Assembly: GCF_020005165.1 (NCBI RefSeq)
Contig: NZ_JAHCLT010000001.1
Span: 62,001 to 126,000 of the forward strand
Length of the DNA: 64,000 nucleotides
Source: Kangiella taiwanensis
GTDB lineage: Bacteria; Pseudomonadota; Gammaproteobacteria; Enterobacterales; Kangiellaceae
Direction: 5' to 3'
The notes beneath the pieces are model-generated. The model did not search any database. It saw only the letters and a program-made list of their open reading frames with translations, and was not told the origin of the DNA. Of this stretch, positions 42,367 to 53,526 are shown one piece after another. The stretch's first letter is position 1, and each line of letters begins with the position of its first letter. The position numbers and the translations under genes are program-made.

Positions 42367-42858
42367 TTATCGGTATTTCGCATCTTGCTTTCTGTCCTCA
42401 GCAATTTGTTCTTCGTACTTATCCCCAATCGCTAATAGTTGCGCTTTGGTCAAAATATTGTCACCTCGCTGTTCAAAGTGATAGTCCATGACGCGAGTCT
42501 CAACGATGGAATCTACAGGGCAGGACTCTTCGCAAAACCCACAGTAGATGCACTTAAACATATCAATTTCGTAACGAGTTGTTCGGCGCGTACCGTCATC
42601 TTGTCGTGGGCCCGCATCAATCGTAATCGCTGCCGCGGGGCATACCGCCTCACACAACTTACAGCCAATACAGCGCTCTTCACCGTTCGGATAACGACGT
42701 AACGCATGCAATCCGCGAAACCTTGGCGACTGCGGTGTTTGCTCTTCAGGAAACTGTACCGTGACTTTCCGCCGCCACAGATGCTTACCCGTAATCCGCA
42801 ACCCCGTTAATAAATCTTTTAGGGTGTAACTTCTGAAAAAGTGTTTGAGTTTCGACAT
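42367..42858 (-). CDS. nuoI: NADH-quinone oxidoreductase subunit I
   Basis: Ferredoxin-like subunit carrying clusters N6a and N6b: [12 protein letters not shown] and [13 protein letters not shown] use the ATG at 42858, giving 163 residues, because it overlaps the nuoH stop as TAATG and matches family length; the longer frame would add nine unconserved residues inside nuoH. Confidence 0.96.
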   Translation of the reverse strand: MSKLKHFFRSYTLKDLLTGLRITGKHLWRRKVTVQFPEEQTPQSPRFRGLHALRRYPNGEERCIGCKLCEAVCPAAAITIDAGPRQDDGTRRTTRYEIDMFKCIYCGFCEESCPVDSIVETRVMDYHFEQRGDNILTKAQLLAIGDKYEEQIAEDRKQDAKYR

Positions 42859-43898
42859 TAGAAAACACCTCTTCCTGTGAACCAAGGACCAACACCAGCT
42901 TTAATCATGAAGGTTAAAATCATCAACCAAACAACCGTCACTGGAATAAACACTTTCCAGCCTAGGCGCATAATCTGATCATATCGATAGCGCGGAAAGG
43001 TCGCCCGCAACCAAATCATTAAGAATAGGAAGAAACCCGCTTTTAATAACAACCAAGCGATACCCGGCACCCAGTTTGTGATGCCCTCAATAAAAGGAAT
43101 ACCTTGGAATGGATTGAGCCATCCGCCAAAAAAGAACAAAGCAGTCAGGACGGAAATCAAAATCATGTTAGCGTATTCAGCTAAGAAGAAGAGCGCAAAA
43201 GAAATGCCTGCATACTCAACATGAAAGCCTGCCACGATTTCTGACTCACCTTCAGGTAAGTCAAAGGGTGCTCGGTTGGTCTCTGCAACTCCTGAAATCC
43301 AGTAAATCACCAACAACGGCAATAACGGAATCCAGTACCAGTGCCAGAAGCCTCCCTCTTGCCCTTTAACGATTTCTCCCAGATTCATGCTGCCAGAGGC
43401 CATTAAGACGCCAACTAACGCAAAACCCATGGCGATCTCGTAGGAAATAATTTGTGACGCTGACCTGAGTGAGCCTAGTAGCGCATACTTTGAATTCGAT
43501 GCCCACCCAGCAATGATGACACCATAAACCGCTATTGAGGTCATGGCTAGAATGTAGAGTAAGCCCACATCACTATTCGCAAGGACCAATTCTGCATCAA
43601 ACGGTATCACCGCCCAGGCGGCAAAAGACGGCGCGATAAATAAAATTGGCGCTAATAAAAACAAGCCTTTATTGGCGCCAGAGGGAATCACCACCTCTTT
43701 CATCAATAACTTAATGACATCAGCAATCGGCTGTAACCAACCCTTCGGTCCAACTCGATTTGGCCCAACACGCATCTGCATGTAGCCGATAATTTTGCGC
43801 TCGGCATAAGTGGTGTAAGCGACCGCTAAAATTAGCGGCAACAAAATCAAGCCGATCTTAGTTCCAATGATGAAGAAGTCGATGATGATGTCTAGCAT
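42858..43898 (-). CDS. nuoH: NADH-quinone oxidoreductase subunit H
   Basis: Eight-helix membrane subunit lining the quinone cavity, 346 residues. Motifs: [19 protein letters not shown] and [15 protein letters not shown]. The ATG at 43898 overlaps the nuoG stop (ATGA); the codon before it is TTG. It ends coupled to nuoI. Confidence 0.97.
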   Translation of the reverse strand: MLDIIIDFFIIGTKIGLILLPLILAVAYTTYAERKIIGYMQMRVGPNRVGPKGWLQPIADVIKLLMKEVVIPSGANKGLFLLAPILFIAPSFAAWAVIPFDAELVLANSDVGLLYILAMTSIAVYGVIIAGWASNSKYALLGSLRSASQIISYEIAMGFALVGVLMASGSMNLGEIVKGQEGGFWHWYWIPLLPLLVIYWISGVAETNRAPFDLPEGESEIVAGFHVEYAGISFALFFLAEYANMILISVLTALFFFGGWLNPFQGIPFIEGITNWVPGIAWLLLKAGFFLFLMIWLRATFPRYRYDQIMRLGWKVFIPVTVVWLMILTFMIKAGVGPWFTGRGVF

Positions 43899-46132
43899 CA
43901 AACGCCCCCCACAATATTATGGAACGGACTTAATCGAGGTCGCTTCAATACTTCCTGCCCTTTTGCTAGTGCAGTGTCTTGAAGCGATGGTGCCCGTCGA
44001 AGCCAGCCATCAATTTGGTACATATTGACGGGACGTGGTGAGAAACCATCTCGCGGTAGTTTTTCTGGGCATTGCCATTTAGGTTTGATTCGGTCACCAA
44101 CAGCGCTCAAGCGACCTTTCACTTCTTTTCTAACATCCTCTGCTGACACATAATCAAAATTCTTCAAATTCAGCAAGTTACCGAGAACCCTCAGCACTTT
44201 CCAAGCGGGCTTGGCCTCTCCAGGAGCGTTAACCGACGCAGCGAAGTCTTGCCATAAACCATTCACATTAACGTATGAACCCGACGTCTCTAAAAAGCTG
44301 GCAACGGGCAAAATCACATCAGCGTACTCAAAGGCCTCATCATCCGCATGACAGGTCATCGACACCACAAAGTCAGCACTACGCAAGCTATTCAATGCCT
44401 GCTCGCCCATCACCGACTCTTTGCCCGGTTCAGTTTTGAGCAAAACGTAATTCTTCTTACCTTGTTCAAACAAGTCCTTAATATGCTGCCCATCCTGCTC
44501 CACATCCGCGCCTGCTGGGCCTCGGTGTGGGATTGCACCTGCCAAATAGGCACCCACGCTGTTGCCACCATGGGGGAAAAATCCGTAGCTGGCGCCAGAC
44601 AAGTTGGCAATGGCTTTTGCCATCAAGCGAATGTGCCCAGCATAACTAAACTCTAATGCACTGGCTCCTAGAATAACGCTCGACTTTTCCCCTTTAAGCA
44701 ACATCTCTGCAATGTCGCGGTGCTCATCGCGGATATTAATTGGCGCTAACAGCTCCTCAAGCCCCTCAAGGTCCATCGCGTCAGCCCATTGCTCTTTGTC
44801 ACTATCATCTTGATTTTGATATAAATACTTAGTGATCCCTGCTAGCTGACCTAACCAAGTTTCAGCATCGGTAATGATCTCATGCTTGAGATCAAAGTTA
44901 TGGTACACAGGGTATAAACCAATCGACGCAACGTCGCCGTAGCGAGTGGCTTTTCGAACACGCAGTGATGCCAGTGGTTGCTCTTTACGCAGGTTCGCTC
45001 CTATCAGTAAGCAAGCGTCTAAGTTTTCCAGCTCTGACAGGTCAACACCCAGTTCAGGGTGCAAAGGCTCAAATTTCTGCCAAGCAAAATCAGTGACTCG
45101 TAAGCGGTGGTCAATATTGTTTGAACCCAAGCCACGCATCACCTTCTGCAATAAATACATTTCTTCAGTGGTTGAGCTCGGGTGTGCAATGGCTGCAATT
45201 TGATCGGAACCATCCGTCTGTACCGTCATGTTTAACTTACTCGCGGTACGCTCCAGAGCCGTTTCCCAGTCAACTTCTTTCCACTCGCCATTATGCTTGA
45301 GCATCGGCTTAAGCAAGCGCTCGCTTTTTTCCAAGGCTTCATAAGAATAACGGTCACGATCAGCCAGCCAAACTTCGTTAACGGCTTCATTATCTTTTGG
45401 CACCACACGTATGACTCGGTTTCGCAAAGTGTGAACATGCAAGTTGGCACCAATACAATCGTGAGGGGAAACTGAGTCACGCTGCGCCATCTCCCACGAC
45501 CGCGCCTGATAGCGCGACGGTTTCGCCGTTAAAGCACCGACAGGGCACAAATCAATAATATTCCCCGAGACCTCAGAGTCTACTGATTGTTCGATAAAGG
45601 TGCTGATTTCCATATGTTCACCGCGCCCAACCGCACCAAGCTCACGAATACCCGCAACTTCCCGCCCAAAGCGCACGCAACGTGTGCAATGAATACAGCG
45701 GGTCATCTCTGTTTCAATCAGAGGTCCTAAATCCTCATCCACCACCGCACGTTTCTTTTCAGTAAAGCGCGAAACATCATTGCCATATTCCAGAGCCACA
45801 TCTTGCAACTCGCACTCGCCACCTTGATCACAAATCGGGCAGTCCAGCGGATGGTTAATCAGTAAAAACTCCATTACCGATTTTTGCGATTGCTGTGCAA
45901 AGTCAGACTGAGTTTTCACCACCATGCCATCAGAAATTGGGGTGGCGCAGGCAGGCAGTGGCTTTTTGACACCATCAACTTCCACTAAACACATGCGGCA
46001 ATTCGCTGCGATGGATAATTTTTTGTGGTAACAAAAACGAGGAATGGTGATGCCGTTAGCATCCGCCACTTCAATAATCATAGAGCCCTGCTCGGCTTCT
46101 ATTTTTTTACCATCAATTTCAATCGAAACCAT
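43898..46132 (-). CDS. nuoG: NADH-quinone oxidoreductase subunit G
   Basis: Large iron-sulfur subunit of the peripheral arm, 744 residues (E. coli 908). Ligands are visible for N1b (C34, C45, C48, C62), N5 (H94, C98, C101, C107) and N4 (C146, C149, C152, C196). The region where E. coli has the extra N7 cysteines reads [12 protein letters not shown], with only one Cys, so N7 is absent. The molybdopterin-like C-terminal domain is retained but short. Gap to nuoF is 62 nt. Confidence 0.96.
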   Translation of the reverse strand: MVSIEIDGKKIEAEQGSMIIEVADANGITIPRFCYHKKLSIAANCRMCLVEVDGVKKPLPACATPISDGMVVKTQSDFAQQSQKSVMEFLLINHPLDCPICDQGGECELQDVALEYGNDVSRFTEKKRAVVDEDLGPLIETEMTRCIHCTRCVRFGREVAGIRELGAVGRGEHMEISTFIEQSVDSEVSGNIIDLCPVGALTAKPSRYQARSWEMAQRDSVSPHDCIGANLHVHTLRNRVIRVVPKDNEAVNEVWLADRDRYSYEALEKSERLLKPMLKHNGEWKEVDWETALERTASKLNMTVQTDGSDQIAAIAHPSSTTEEMYLLQKVMRGLGSNNIDHRLRVTDFAWQKFEPLHPELGVDLSELENLDACLLIGANLRKEQPLASLRVRKATRYGDVASIGLYPVYHNFDLKHEIITDAETWLGQLAGITKYLYQNQDDSDKEQWADAMDLEGLEELLAPINIRDEHRDIAEMLLKGEKSSVILGASALEFSYAGHIRLMAKAIANLSGASYGFFPHGGNSVGAYLAGAIPHRGPAGADVEQDGQHIKDLFEQGKKNYVLLKTEPGKESVMGEQALNSLRSADFVVSMTCHADDEAFEYADVILPVASFLETSGSYVNVNGLWQDFAASVNAPGEAKPAWKVLRVLGNLLNLKNFDYVSAEDVRKEVKGRLSAVGDRIKPKWQCPEKLPRDGFSPRPVNMYQIDGWLRRAPSLQDTALAKGQEVLKRPRLSPFHNIVGGV

Positions 46133-46194
46133 TGGCTTATCGTGTCCTCGTTTGTTTCACTAATCTTTTCATCTGATGCATCATCACAATCAGA

Positions 46195-47469
46195 CTAACT
46201 TGCCTTGCGGGTCTTTTGAGCTTGCTCAATTTTGGCCACAAACTCATCTTTAAAGTATTTAATAAAGCTTTGCACTGGCATTGCCGCAGCATCACCCAGC
46301 GCACAAATCGTGCGGCCCATGATATTGCCAGCGATTTCATCCAACTTGGCCAAGTCTTCGACCTGCCCCTCACCCCGTGCGATGCGGTGAATCATACGTG
46401 ACATCCAGCCCGTACCTTCACGACAAGGCGTACATTGACCACAAGATTCTTCATAATAAAAGTGTGCAATTCGCCCCAAAACCTCAACCATATCGGTATC
46501 TTCATCCATGATAATCACCGCCCCTGAACCCAGCATGGAGCCAGCTTTACCAATCGCATCATAATCCATGGTAATGTCCATCATGACATCCGCAGGCAAT
46601 ACCGGAGCACTGGAACCACCCGGAATCACAGCCTTTAATTTCTTGCCGTTTTTCATGCCGCCTGCCATCTCCAGTAAATCCTTAAATGGCGTACCCAAAC
46701 CAATTTCATAATTGCCTGGTTTATTGACATGGCCTGATACTGAGAATATTTTCGTGCCGCCGTTGTTTTCCTTTCCTAAGTCCAAGAACCACTGCCCCCC
46801 TTTCTCTAAAATGATGGGGACAGAAGCGTAACTTTCGGTATTGTTCACATTCGTCGGACGACCAAAGAGACCGTAATTTGCGGGGAATGGCGGCTTAAAT
46901 CTTGGCTGACCTTTTTTACCTTCCAACGACTCCAATAAAGCGGTTTCTTCGCCACAAATATAAGCGCCGGCACCAACATGGCTATGCAGGTCAAAATCAA
47001 CGCCAGATTGCAAAATATCTTTGCCCAATAAACCAGCTTCGTAAGCTTCTTTTAAGGCCTGTTCAAAACGTTCTATCGGCTCGTAAAATTCACCACGCAT
47101 ATAGTTGTAACCGACCGTCGCCCCCATGACATAACCACCGATCGCCATGCCCTCGATCAGTTGATGTGGGTTATAGCGTAATATATCGCGGTCTTTAAAA
47201 GTCCCCGGCTCACCCTCATCGGAGTTACACACCACATACTTTTGACCTGGTGCATGTTTTGGCATAAAGCTCCACTTGAGCCCCGTAGGAAAGCCTGCGC
47301 CCCCGCGACCACGTAATGCTGAGAGTTTGAGTTCTTCAATAATCTCTTCGGCGGGAGTTTTCTCAGCCAATATTTTGCGCCACATGGCATAACCACCCGC
47401 AGACTCATAGGTCTCGAGCGTCCAAGGTTTGTCTAGCTCTAAGGTTCTAAAACAAACTTCATTTGCCAT
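46195..47469 (-). CDS. nuoF: NADH-quinone oxidoreductase subunit F
   Basis: Binds NADH, FMN and cluster N3; entry point for electrons. The 424 residues contain [13 protein letters not shown], the FMN loop [16 protein letters not shown], and the cluster motif [11 protein letters not shown] with a further Cys in TICALGDAA. It lies between nuoE (2 nt) and nuoG. Confidence 0.97.
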   Translation of the reverse strand: MANEVCFRTLELDKPWTLETYESAGGYAMWRKILAEKTPAEEIIEELKLSALRGRGGAGFPTGLKWSFMPKHAPGQKYVVCNSDEGEPGTFKDRDILRYNPHQLIEGMAIGGYVMGATVGYNYMRGEFYEPIERFEQALKEAYEAGLLGKDILQSGVDFDLHSHVGAGAYICGEETALLESLEGKKGQPRFKPPFPANYGLFGRPTNVNNTESYASVPIILEKGGQWFLDLGKENNGGTKIFSVSGHVNKPGNYEIGLGTPFKDLLEMAGGMKNGKKLKAVIPGGSSAPVLPADVMMDITMDYDAIGKAGSMLGSGAVIIMDEDTDMVEVLGRIAHFYYEESCGQCTPCREGTGWMSRMIHRIARGEGQVEDLAKLDEIAGNIMGRTICALGDAAAMPVQSFIKYFKDEFVAKIEQAQKTRKAS

Positions 47470-47471
47470 GC

Positions 47472-47975
47472 TTACTTTAACTCCTTGATAAGTTCTGCAA
47501 CCTTATCAACGTTTAAATTTTCGTGGTATTTTTTGTCTACCTCTAACATCGGCGCGCCACCACAGGCTGCCATGCACTCCACTTCCTTCAGCGTAAAAGT
47601 ACCGTCAGAGGTGGTCTCACCCGGTTTAATGCCTAGCTCGTCTTCAAACCACTTCTTTATATCACCGCTGCCCGCCAGCATGCACGACACATTGGTGCAC
47701 AAAGAAATAACATATTTGCCCGCTTCTTTTAAACGAAACATCGAATAAAAACTTGCCACTTCATAAGCTGCAATCTTTGGACAACTTAGATAATCCGCCA
47801 CCGCATCCATTAAGTCTTGGGTTAGATAACCGCACTCGTCTTGCACAATAAGCATAATCGGAATGATGGCGGCACGCTTGCGCTCTTCTGGGTATTTTCT
47901 AACCCAGGTCTCAACCTGCTGAAAGCTTTCAGCGCTGAGGATTTCATTCAGTGTTTTGGTCTCTGAATCAGTCAT
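47472..47975 (-). CDS. nuoE: NADH-quinone oxidoreductase subunit E
   Basis: Thioredoxin-like subunit with [2Fe-2S] cluster N1a held by C93, C98, C134 and C138 (CTNVSC and CMAACGGAP). Length 167 is normal. Confidence 0.97.
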   Translation of the reverse strand: MTDSETKTLNEILSAESFQQVETWVRKYPEERKRAAIIPIMLIVQDECGYLTQDLMDAVADYLSCPKIAAYEVASFYSMFRLKEAGKYVISLCTNVSCMLAGSGDIKKWFEDELGIKPGETTSDGTFTLKEVECMAACGGAPMLEVDKKYHENLNVDKVAELIKELK

Positions 47976-47989
47976 TGTTATTCATAACC

Positions 47990-49243
47990 TTAGCGATCAA
48001 TTTCACCAAACACGATATCTTGCGTACCGATAATGGCCACAACATCTGCCAACATGTGTCCTTTCACCATTTCATTCATCGCTGACAAGTGAGCAAAACC
48101 AGCTGCCCGAATTTTCACGCGATAAGGTTTATTGGCTCCGTCAGAGACAAGATAAATGCCAAATTCACCTTTCGGGTGTTCAATGGCGGAATAAGCCTCA
48201 CCTTCTGGAACGCAATAACCTTCCGTGAATAATTTAAAGTGATGAATCAGCGCTTCCATATCATGTTTCATGGTTTCTCGATTAGGGGGAGCCACTTTAT
48301 GATTATCGAGCATCACGGGGCCAGGGTTTTGACGCAACCATTCGATACATTGGCGCACGATTTTATTGGACTGACGCATCTCTTCCATGCGCACCAAGTA
48401 ACGATCATAACAATCGCCTGTTTTGCCAACTGGAATATCAAACTCAAGCTCGTCATAGACTTCATAGGGTTGCTTCTTGCGCAAGTCCCACTCAACGCCA
48501 GAGCCTCGCAACATGGGGCCACTAAAGCCTAGCTGTAATGCCCGCTCCGCCTGAACAATACCAACGCCAACGGTTCGTTGCTTCCAAATTCGGTTTTCTG
48601 TCAGCAAGCTTTCATAGTCATTAATGCAGTCAGGAAACTTCTCTGTGAAGTCCCACAAATAATCCAATAACGAACCCTGACGATTCGCGTTTAATTCATC
48701 GGCTTTTTTCTTATCCGTGAACGGCGACTCTTTATACTGTGGCATGGTTTCTGGTAAGTCGCGGTAGACGCCACCGGGGCGGAAATAAGTCGCGTGCATG
48801 CGAGCACCACTGACCGCTTCATAGGCATCCATCAAAGTTTCTCGCTCACGGAACGTATACAAAAATACCGTCATAGCACCGATGTCTAAACCGTGCGCGC
48901 CTAACCACATTAAATGATTTAAAATTCGAGTGATCTCCGCGAACATTACACGAATGTATTGCGCACGCTTAGGGGGCGTAATCCCCATCAACTTTTCAAT
49001 CGCCATCACGTAAGCATGTTCGTTAGACATCATAGACACGTAATCCAGACGATCCATATAACCAATGCTTTGATTGAAGGGCTTACTCTCCGCCAGTTTT
49101 TCTGTCGCTCGGTGCAACAATCCAACATGCGGATCGGCTCGCACCACGGTTTCCCCATCCATCTCAAGAATCAAGCGCAAGACACCATGCGCCGCTGGAT
49201 GCTGTGGTCCGAAGTTGACCGTGTAGTTACGAATTTCAGCCAT
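47990..49243 (-). CDS. nuoD: NADH-quinone oxidoreductase subunit D
   Basis: 49-kDa-type subunit at the quinone site. The ATG at 49243 has GGGAGG five bases upstream and opens with [20 protein letters not shown], the canonical N-terminus, giving 417 residues; the longer frame only extends into nuoC. The [13 protein letters not shown] and [11 protein letters not shown] motifs are intact. It overlaps nuoC by 8 nt and is separate, not fused as NuoCD in E. coli. Confidence 0.97.
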   Translation of the reverse strand: MAEIRNYTVNFGPQHPAAHGVLRLILEMDGETVVRADPHVGLLHRATEKLAESKPFNQSIGYMDRLDYVSMMSNEHAYVMAIEKLMGITPPKRAQYIRVMFAEITRILNHLMWLGAHGLDIGAMTVFLYTFRERETLMDAYEAVSGARMHATYFRPGGVYRDLPETMPQYKESPFTDKKKADELNANRQGSLLDYLWDFTEKFPDCINDYESLLTENRIWKQRTVGVGIVQAERALQLGFSGPMLRGSGVEWDLRKKQPYEVYDELEFDIPVGKTGDCYDRYLVRMEEMRQSNKIVRQCIEWLRQNPGPVMLDNHKVAPPNRETMKHDMEALIHHFKLFTEGYCVPEGEAYSAIEHPKGEFGIYLVSDGANKPYRVKIRAAGFAHLSAMNEMVKGHMLADVVAIIGTQDIVFGEIDR

Positions 49244-49928
49244 CACGACCTCCCTGCTCTGGAGCCGCCACATACACCGTTTCATCTTTTTTCTTACGAA
49301 TCACACGCGGTACCAGCACTCGAGGTTCTATTGATACCGGTTCATAGACGCAACGATTTTGCTTAGCATCGAATCGTAGTTCCACATTACCGATTAACGG
49401 GAAATCTTTGCGGAAAGGATGTCCAACAAAACCATAGTCGGTCATGATGCGACGTAGATCTGGATGCCCTAGAAATAAAATCCCGAATAGATCAAACGCC
49501 TCACGCTCATACCAGTTAGCACTTGCCCAAATATCAATAACAGAAGGAATTGAGGGGCGATTTTCTTTAATAAAGCACTTCACTCTAAGGCGTCGGTTGT
49601 GAGCAATGGATAAGAGGTGATAAACCACTGCAAAACGCTCACGTTGCCATGATTTTCTTACTGGCTGCGACTCTTCTCGCCCTCGGCTAAAACCTGAACC
49701 TGTGGCTTCAGTGGTAGCCCATTCATCTTGTCCATAAGTCAAATAGTCAACCACAGTCACATCAATCAACTGCTCGAACGCCAGTTCATCTTGGTCTCGT
49801 AATTGTCGGCATATATCCAGCAAGTCATCCTTACTCACTTCAACGGTAACCTCGCCCAAGGCCTCTTCGCAAGCAACCAACGAGTCTTCAAAAATATCAC
49901 CCAGCTGCTTTACTAAAGGTTCAGACAC
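49236..49928 (-). CDS. nuoC: NADH-quinone oxidoreductase subunit C
   Basis: 30-kDa-type subunit, 230 residues. Landmarks: [40 protein letters not shown] and [10 protein letters not shown]. The start codon is GTG at 49928, overlapping the nuoB stop by 8 nt. Confidence 0.96.
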   Translation of the reverse strand: MSEPLVKQLGDIFEDSLVACEEALGEVTVEVSKDDLLDICRQLRDQDELAFEQLIDVTVVDYLTYGQDEWATTEATGSGFSRGREESQPVRKSWQRERFAVVYHLLSIAHNRRLRVKCFIKENRPSIPSVIDIWASANWYEREAFDLFGILFLGHPDLRRIMTDYGFVGHPFRKDFPLIGNVELRFDAKQNRCVYEPVSIEPRVLVPRVIRKKKDETVYVAAPEQGGRDG

Positions 49929-50472
49929 TCGTCACCTCGCCGGATTTAGATTCAGCACTGTCTTCAGTCTCTTGTGATTTACTTTTTCTAGAGTTTCGGG
50001 CAATCACCGTCTGGCGCTTGATTTTGTTTTGTAGTTGGATAATGCCGTATAACAGGGCCTCGGCTGTCGGTGGGCAACCAGGCACATAAATATCGACAGG
50101 AATAATACGATCACAACCTCGAACGACAGAATAGGAGTAGTGATAGTAGCCACCACCATTAGCGCATGATCCCATTGAAATGACCCACTTAGGGTCTGGC
50201 ATTTGGTCATAAACTCTGCGTAGAGCAGGAGCCATTTTGTTGGTTAATGTCCCCGCCACTATCATGACATCAGACTGACGTGGGCTCGGTCGAAAAATCA
50301 CTCCAAAACGGTCCATATCATACCGTGCTGCGCCAGCATGCATCATTTCGATCGCACAGCACGCAAGCCCAAAAGTGACCGGCCACATTGAACCAGTACG
50401 AGCCCAATCCAACAGGTCTTGGACACTGGTCGTTACAAATCCGTCGCTATTGAGTTTTTCCTCTAACCCCAT
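49921..50472 (-). CDS. nuoB: NADH-quinone oxidoreductase subunit B
   Basis: Holds cluster N2, the electron donor to quinone. Ligands are the tandem C38-C39 in [10 protein letters not shown]103 in GSCANGGG and C133 in [14 protein letters not shown]. Length 183. A short Ser/Glu-rich tail follows. Confidence 0.97.
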   Translation of the reverse strand: MGLEEKLNSDGFVTTSVQDLLDWARTGSMWPVTFGLACCAIEMMHAGAARYDMDRFGVIFRPSPRQSDVMIVAGTLTNKMAPALRRVYDQMPDPKWVISMGSCANGGGYYHYSYSVVRGCDRIIPVDIYVPGCPPTAEALLYGIIQLQNKIKRQTVIARNSRKSKSQETEDSAESKSGEVTSV

Positions 50473-50475
50473 GCA

Positions 50476-50832
50476 TTACTCCCACTCTAATGCGCCTTTT
50501 TTCCATTCATAAGCAAAGCCGACCAATAACAAGAGCAAAAAGACACTCATTGAAATTAAGCCAAACCAACCTATTTCATCAAGCACTACGGCCCATGGAA
50601 ACAAAAAAGCGATTTCGAGATCAAATATAATGAAGAGAATGGCGACCAGATAGAATCGAACATCAAATTTCATGCGCGAATCTTCAAACGCATCAAAGCC
50701 GCACTCAAACGGTTTGTTCTTAGCTTCGCTGGGCTTCGTTGGACTGGCAAAATAACCAACCAAAAGCATGCCACTTCCAAATAGCAAGCCTATCAGGATG
50801 AAGACTAGAATCGGTGCGTATTGTTCTATCAT
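50476..50832 (-). CDS. nuoA: NADH-quinone oxidoreductase subunit A
   Basis: Three-helix membrane subunit, 118 residues, with [23 protein letters not shown] between helices 1 and 2. First gene of the nuo operon. The 258-base divergent gap upstream (to the HD-GYP gene) must hold the nuo promoter; I saw a CRP-like site but no convincing minus-strand -35/-10 pair. Confidence 0.97.
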   Translation of the reverse strand: MIEQYAPILVFILIGLLFGSGMLLVGYFASPTKPSEAKNKPFECGFDAFEDSRMKFDVRFYLVAILFIIFDLEIAFLFPWAVVLDEIGWFGLISMSVFLLLLLVGFAYEWKKGALEWE

Positions 50833-51013
50833 AGGTCTAAATTTTTTGCCCTAACTTGTTATAAATCAATAATATTTAGGCATTAACTCCGAATACCTTA
50901 CCAGTAGATTTTTGGTTTGGCTAGTGATGTTTATCCTCACTGATTAATCAAGTAGGAACTTTTCAGTATCTTGCAAAGACTGCCTCCCTATCCAACTAAC
51001 CAAATATTGTTTT

Positions 51014-51031
51014 TTGTGATCCGCATCACTT
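51014..51031. promoter_or_regulatory. CRP-like operator between nuoA and the HD-GYP gene
   Basis: TGTGA (51015-51019), six bases, TCACT (51026-51030): nine of ten positions match the CRP consensus TGTGA-N6-TCACA. It sits just upstream of and against the -35 of the plus-strand promoter, and 182 nt before nuoA, so it could serve either side. Confidence 0.5.
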
Positions 51032-51035
51032 TTCA

Positions 51036-51063
51036 TTGAAAATTTCAGTAGATTGATTAATAT
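51036..51063 (+). promoter_or_regulatory. Candidate promoter of the HD-GYP gene
   Basis: TTGAAA (51036-51041), a 16-base spacer and TAATAT (51058-51063). The predicted RNA would start near 51070, leaving a leader of only about 20 nt. Confidence 0.5.
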
Positions 51064-51068
51064 GGGGA

Positions 51069-51137
51069 ATGGAGGTAATGGATAAGAACAATGTTCAGCT
51101 CTTTATTACAATTTTTTGGCTTAAAGCCCAAGCCTGA
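51069..51137 (+). CDS. Possible 22-codon leader frame overlapping the HD-GYP start
   Basis: ATG at 51069 (or 51078) opens a short frame that ends at TGA 51135-51137, out of frame with the HD-GYP gene whose ATG is at 51091. The only strong Shine-Dalgarno sequence (GGAGG at 51071-51075) is 15 bases from the HD-GYP ATG, which is far, and too close to the 51078 ATG. The short frame might therefore couple or dampen translation. It may equally be chance. Confidence 0.2.
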   Translation: MEVMDKNNVQLFITIFWLKAQA

Positions 51138-52404
51138 AGCAAGGAAGTCAGCTTCACAGCGTACTGTTACCTCGCACAAAGTTGAAAAGAAAAAAATTCC
51201 AGTTGCTAAGCTCACAAAAGGTATGACAGTCGTTGAGCTTGATCGCCCTTGGACAGACGTTCCGGTCATGTTCCAAGAAGTGACCATTGAGTCAGACAAA
51301 GAAATCAATTTACTACGCAAGTATTGTCAACACGTCTATATTGACTATCACTCTTACAAAACTATTTATGCACAACAGCTAGTTAACCGAAAGCGTGAGC
51401 AAATCTATAAAAAACCCAACTTAACGCCTCAGCAAGCTAGCATCAGTTTGCGAGAAGAATTGCCTAAAGCTCAAATAACATTTGATAAATCCCATAAGCA
51501 CATCAACACATTGATGCGAGATGTTCAACGCGATAGCAAGATAGACATAGAAGGCTCTAAAGAACTGGTCTCCAGCTGCGTTGATAGTATTTTAAGCGAC
51601 GAGACAGCCATGTTTTGGCTGTCAAAAATCAAAAATAAAGACGAATACACTGCCGAGCACTGCATCCGAGTAGGTATACTTTCAATTGCATTCGGCAAAT
51701 ACTTACAATTACCTAGGGCTGAGTTAGAGTTGTTAGGGCTCTGTGGCATGCTACACGATGTTGGGAAGATGAAAGTCCCACAGCATATCCTTAACAAAGA
51801 AGGCCCGTTGACCGAAGACGAATATAAAATTGTTAAAGAACATACCGTCCTTGGCTATGTTTTTCTACGCAATCATGGTGGTATTGACGAACAAGTGTGT
51901 ACCGCGGCATACAACCACCATGAACGAATGAATGGTCGTGGCTATCCGCGAAAAGTTTCTGCCGAACTATTATCGACTTACGATCGAATCATTGCCATTG
52001 TAGACAGTTATGATGCAATGATCAGTGATCGCTGTTATCGCAAGGGCATGTCACCTTCCCGCGCTCTATCTCAACTGTATAAAGGCCAAGGTGACTTATA
52101 CGATGAGCAACTTATCAAACAGTTTATACAAATGGTTGGCGTTTACCCTGTGGGTAGCATGGTTGAATTTAGTAATGGCCAGGTTGGCGTCGTCTTATCT
52201 GTAAATGAAAACAGTAAGCTCGAACCTGTGGTTGAATTAGTGACGGATGCCAATAAAAACCGTATAAAACCCAGGGCCGTCGATTTGACCAAACAACCAC
52301 AAGACAGTAACGGCGAATTACTTAGAATTAAGACCACACTCGCTGACAACGAGGTGGAGTTTGACCTTGAAACATTCATCCAGGGAATTAAAGGCGCCGC
52401 TTAA
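51091..52404 (+). CDS. HD-GYP cyclic-di-GMP phosphodiesterase
   Basis: A 437-residue cytosolic enzyme: N-terminal DUF3391-like domain (about 35-125, KLTKGMTVVELDRPW) and HD-GYP domain (about 175-345). Metal residues are intact: H190 in the AEHCIRV helix, H222-D223 in GMLHDVGK, H251, H276-H277, and the signature GRGYP at 282-286. It should hydrolyse c-di-GMP and thus favour motility over attachment. No sensor or receiver domain other than DUF3391 is present. Upstream signals suggest cAMP-CRP input. Confidence 0.94.
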   Translation: MFSSLLQFFGLKPKPEARKSASQRTVTSHKVEKKKIPVAKLTKGMTVVELDRPWTDVPVMFQEVTIESDKEINLLRKYCQHVYIDYHSYKTIYAQQLVNRKREQIYKKPNLTPQQASISLREELPKAQITFDKSHKHINTLMRDVQRDSKIDIEGSKELVSSCVDSILSDETAMFWLSKIKNKDEYTAEHCIRVGILSIAFGKYLQLPRAELELLGLCGMLHDVGKMKVPQHILNKEGPLTEDEYKIVKEHTVLGYVFLRNHGGIDEQVCTAAYNHHERMNGRGYPRKVSAELLSTYDRIIAIVDSYDAMISDRCYRKGMSPSRALSQLYKGQGDLYDEQLIKQFIQMVGVYPVGSMVEFSNGQVGVVLSVNENSKLEPVVELVTDANKNRIKPRAVDLTKQPQDSNGELLRIKTTLADNEVEFDLETFIQGIKGAA

Positions 52405-52473
52405 CCCGCTAGGTTTGTAATCTCCATAAGTTTCACATAGAGTAAGCAGACTCTTTTCAACTGCCTCTTCATC

Positions 52474-53481
52474 ATGTCAGAGTCATCTGTTCAAAACATC
52501 ACATTCCCTGTGCCTCGTTGGTGCCGAAACACCCACATACAATCGCTGTTGGCGACCGTCAAACTACGCCGTAACAACATAAAAAAGCGTGCACATAAGC
52601 TGATCCAAAACACGGAAGAGTGGATTATCGATTGTGATGATGGCGTTAAATTACAGAGTTTCGTTACCCGTCAACCACACCGTGATGGTCAGCCTGTTGC
52701 ACCGCTCGCCATCTTAATTCATGGCTGGGAAGGCAGTCACGAGTCTTTGTATTTATTGTCTTCTGCCCACACATTATACCAGCAAGGTTTCACAGTCGTT
52801 CGGCTGAACCTGCGCGATCATGGCACTAGCCACCATCTTAACCAAGAGCTATTTCACTCTAACCGAATTGATGAAGTGGTACAGGCGGTTAAAAAGATTC
52901 AGCAAGAGTTCCCAGCTCCCAAACGACTATTGTGTGGTTTTTCGCTCGGAGGGAATTTCGCTCTTCGTGTCACTAATCGTGCCAAACAAGCGGGTATCAC
53001 TCTGGACAAAACCATTGCGGTCTGTCCCGCGCTGGACCCCGCCGATATTCTTATAAAGCTAGAAACCAGCCTGTCGCTTTATATCAAATATTTTATGCTG
53101 AAATGGAAACGCTCCATTCGAAAAAAACAACAATTATTCCCTGATATTTATGATTTAGAAGATGACCTAAAGACCGACTCCATGCGTGAATTAACTGAAA
53201 AGTTGGTACAGTATTACGGAGACTATGAAACCATTAATGACTATTTTGACGGTTATAATATCTGCGGTGATCGTTTAAGCCAGATTAGCTCACCGACCAC
53301 CATTCTGATGAGCAAAGATGATCCAATCATTGAATATCAGGATATTTACTCACTTCCTGACAGCCCTTACCTCACCAAGTACCTTACAAAGTATGGCGGT
53401 CATTGCGGCTACATTAAAAATCGTAGACTCCGAAGCTGGCTCGATGACTTTATTGCCAAGGAAGCAAGTACCCTACTATAA
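52474..53481 (+). CDS. YheT-type alpha/beta-hydrolase
   Basis: A 335-residue hydrolase of the YheT/ABHD1-3 group. It begins with the group's FPVPRWCRNTHIQSL motif, has the oxyanion HGWEGSHES, the nucleophile S157 in CGFSLGGNFAL, an acid in SKDDPIIEY, and the histidine in GGHCGYI. The substrate is unknown; eukaryotic relatives act on phospholipids. It follows the HD-GYP gene by 69 nt and ends at a strong terminator. Confidence 0.87.
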   Translation: MSESSVQNITFPVPRWCRNTHIQSLLATVKLRRNNIKKRAHKLIQNTEEWIIDCDDGVKLQSFVTRQPHRDGQPVAPLAILIHGWEGSHESLYLLSSAHTLYQQGFTVVRLNLRDHGTSHHLNQELFHSNRIDEVVQAVKKIQQEFPAPKRLLCGFSLGGNFALRVTNRAKQAGITLDKTIAVCPALDPADILIKLETSLSLYIKYFMLKWKRSIRKKQQLFPDIYDLEDDLKTDSMRELTEKLVQYYGDYETINDYFDGYNICGDRLSQISSPTTILMSKDDPIIEYQDIYSLPDSPYLTKYLTKYGGHCGYIKNRRLRSWLDDFIAKEASTLL

Positions 53482-53485
53482 ACAT

Positions 53486-53512
53486 AAAAAAACCGCCCTA
53501 AGGCGGTTTTTT
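53486..53512. terminator. Bidirectional terminator between convergent genes
   Basis: AACCGCC (53491-53497) and GGCGGTT (53502-53508) with loop CTAA, flanked by A-run and T-run, so it works for the YheT-like gene (+) and the His-rich secreted gene (-). Confidence 0.92.
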
Positions 53513-53526
53513 ATTAGCGGGGTATG

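Noticed and set aside
46137-46373. 78-codon minus-strand frame between nuoG and nuoF
   Set aside because: It overlaps the nuoF end in another frame and has no start signal.
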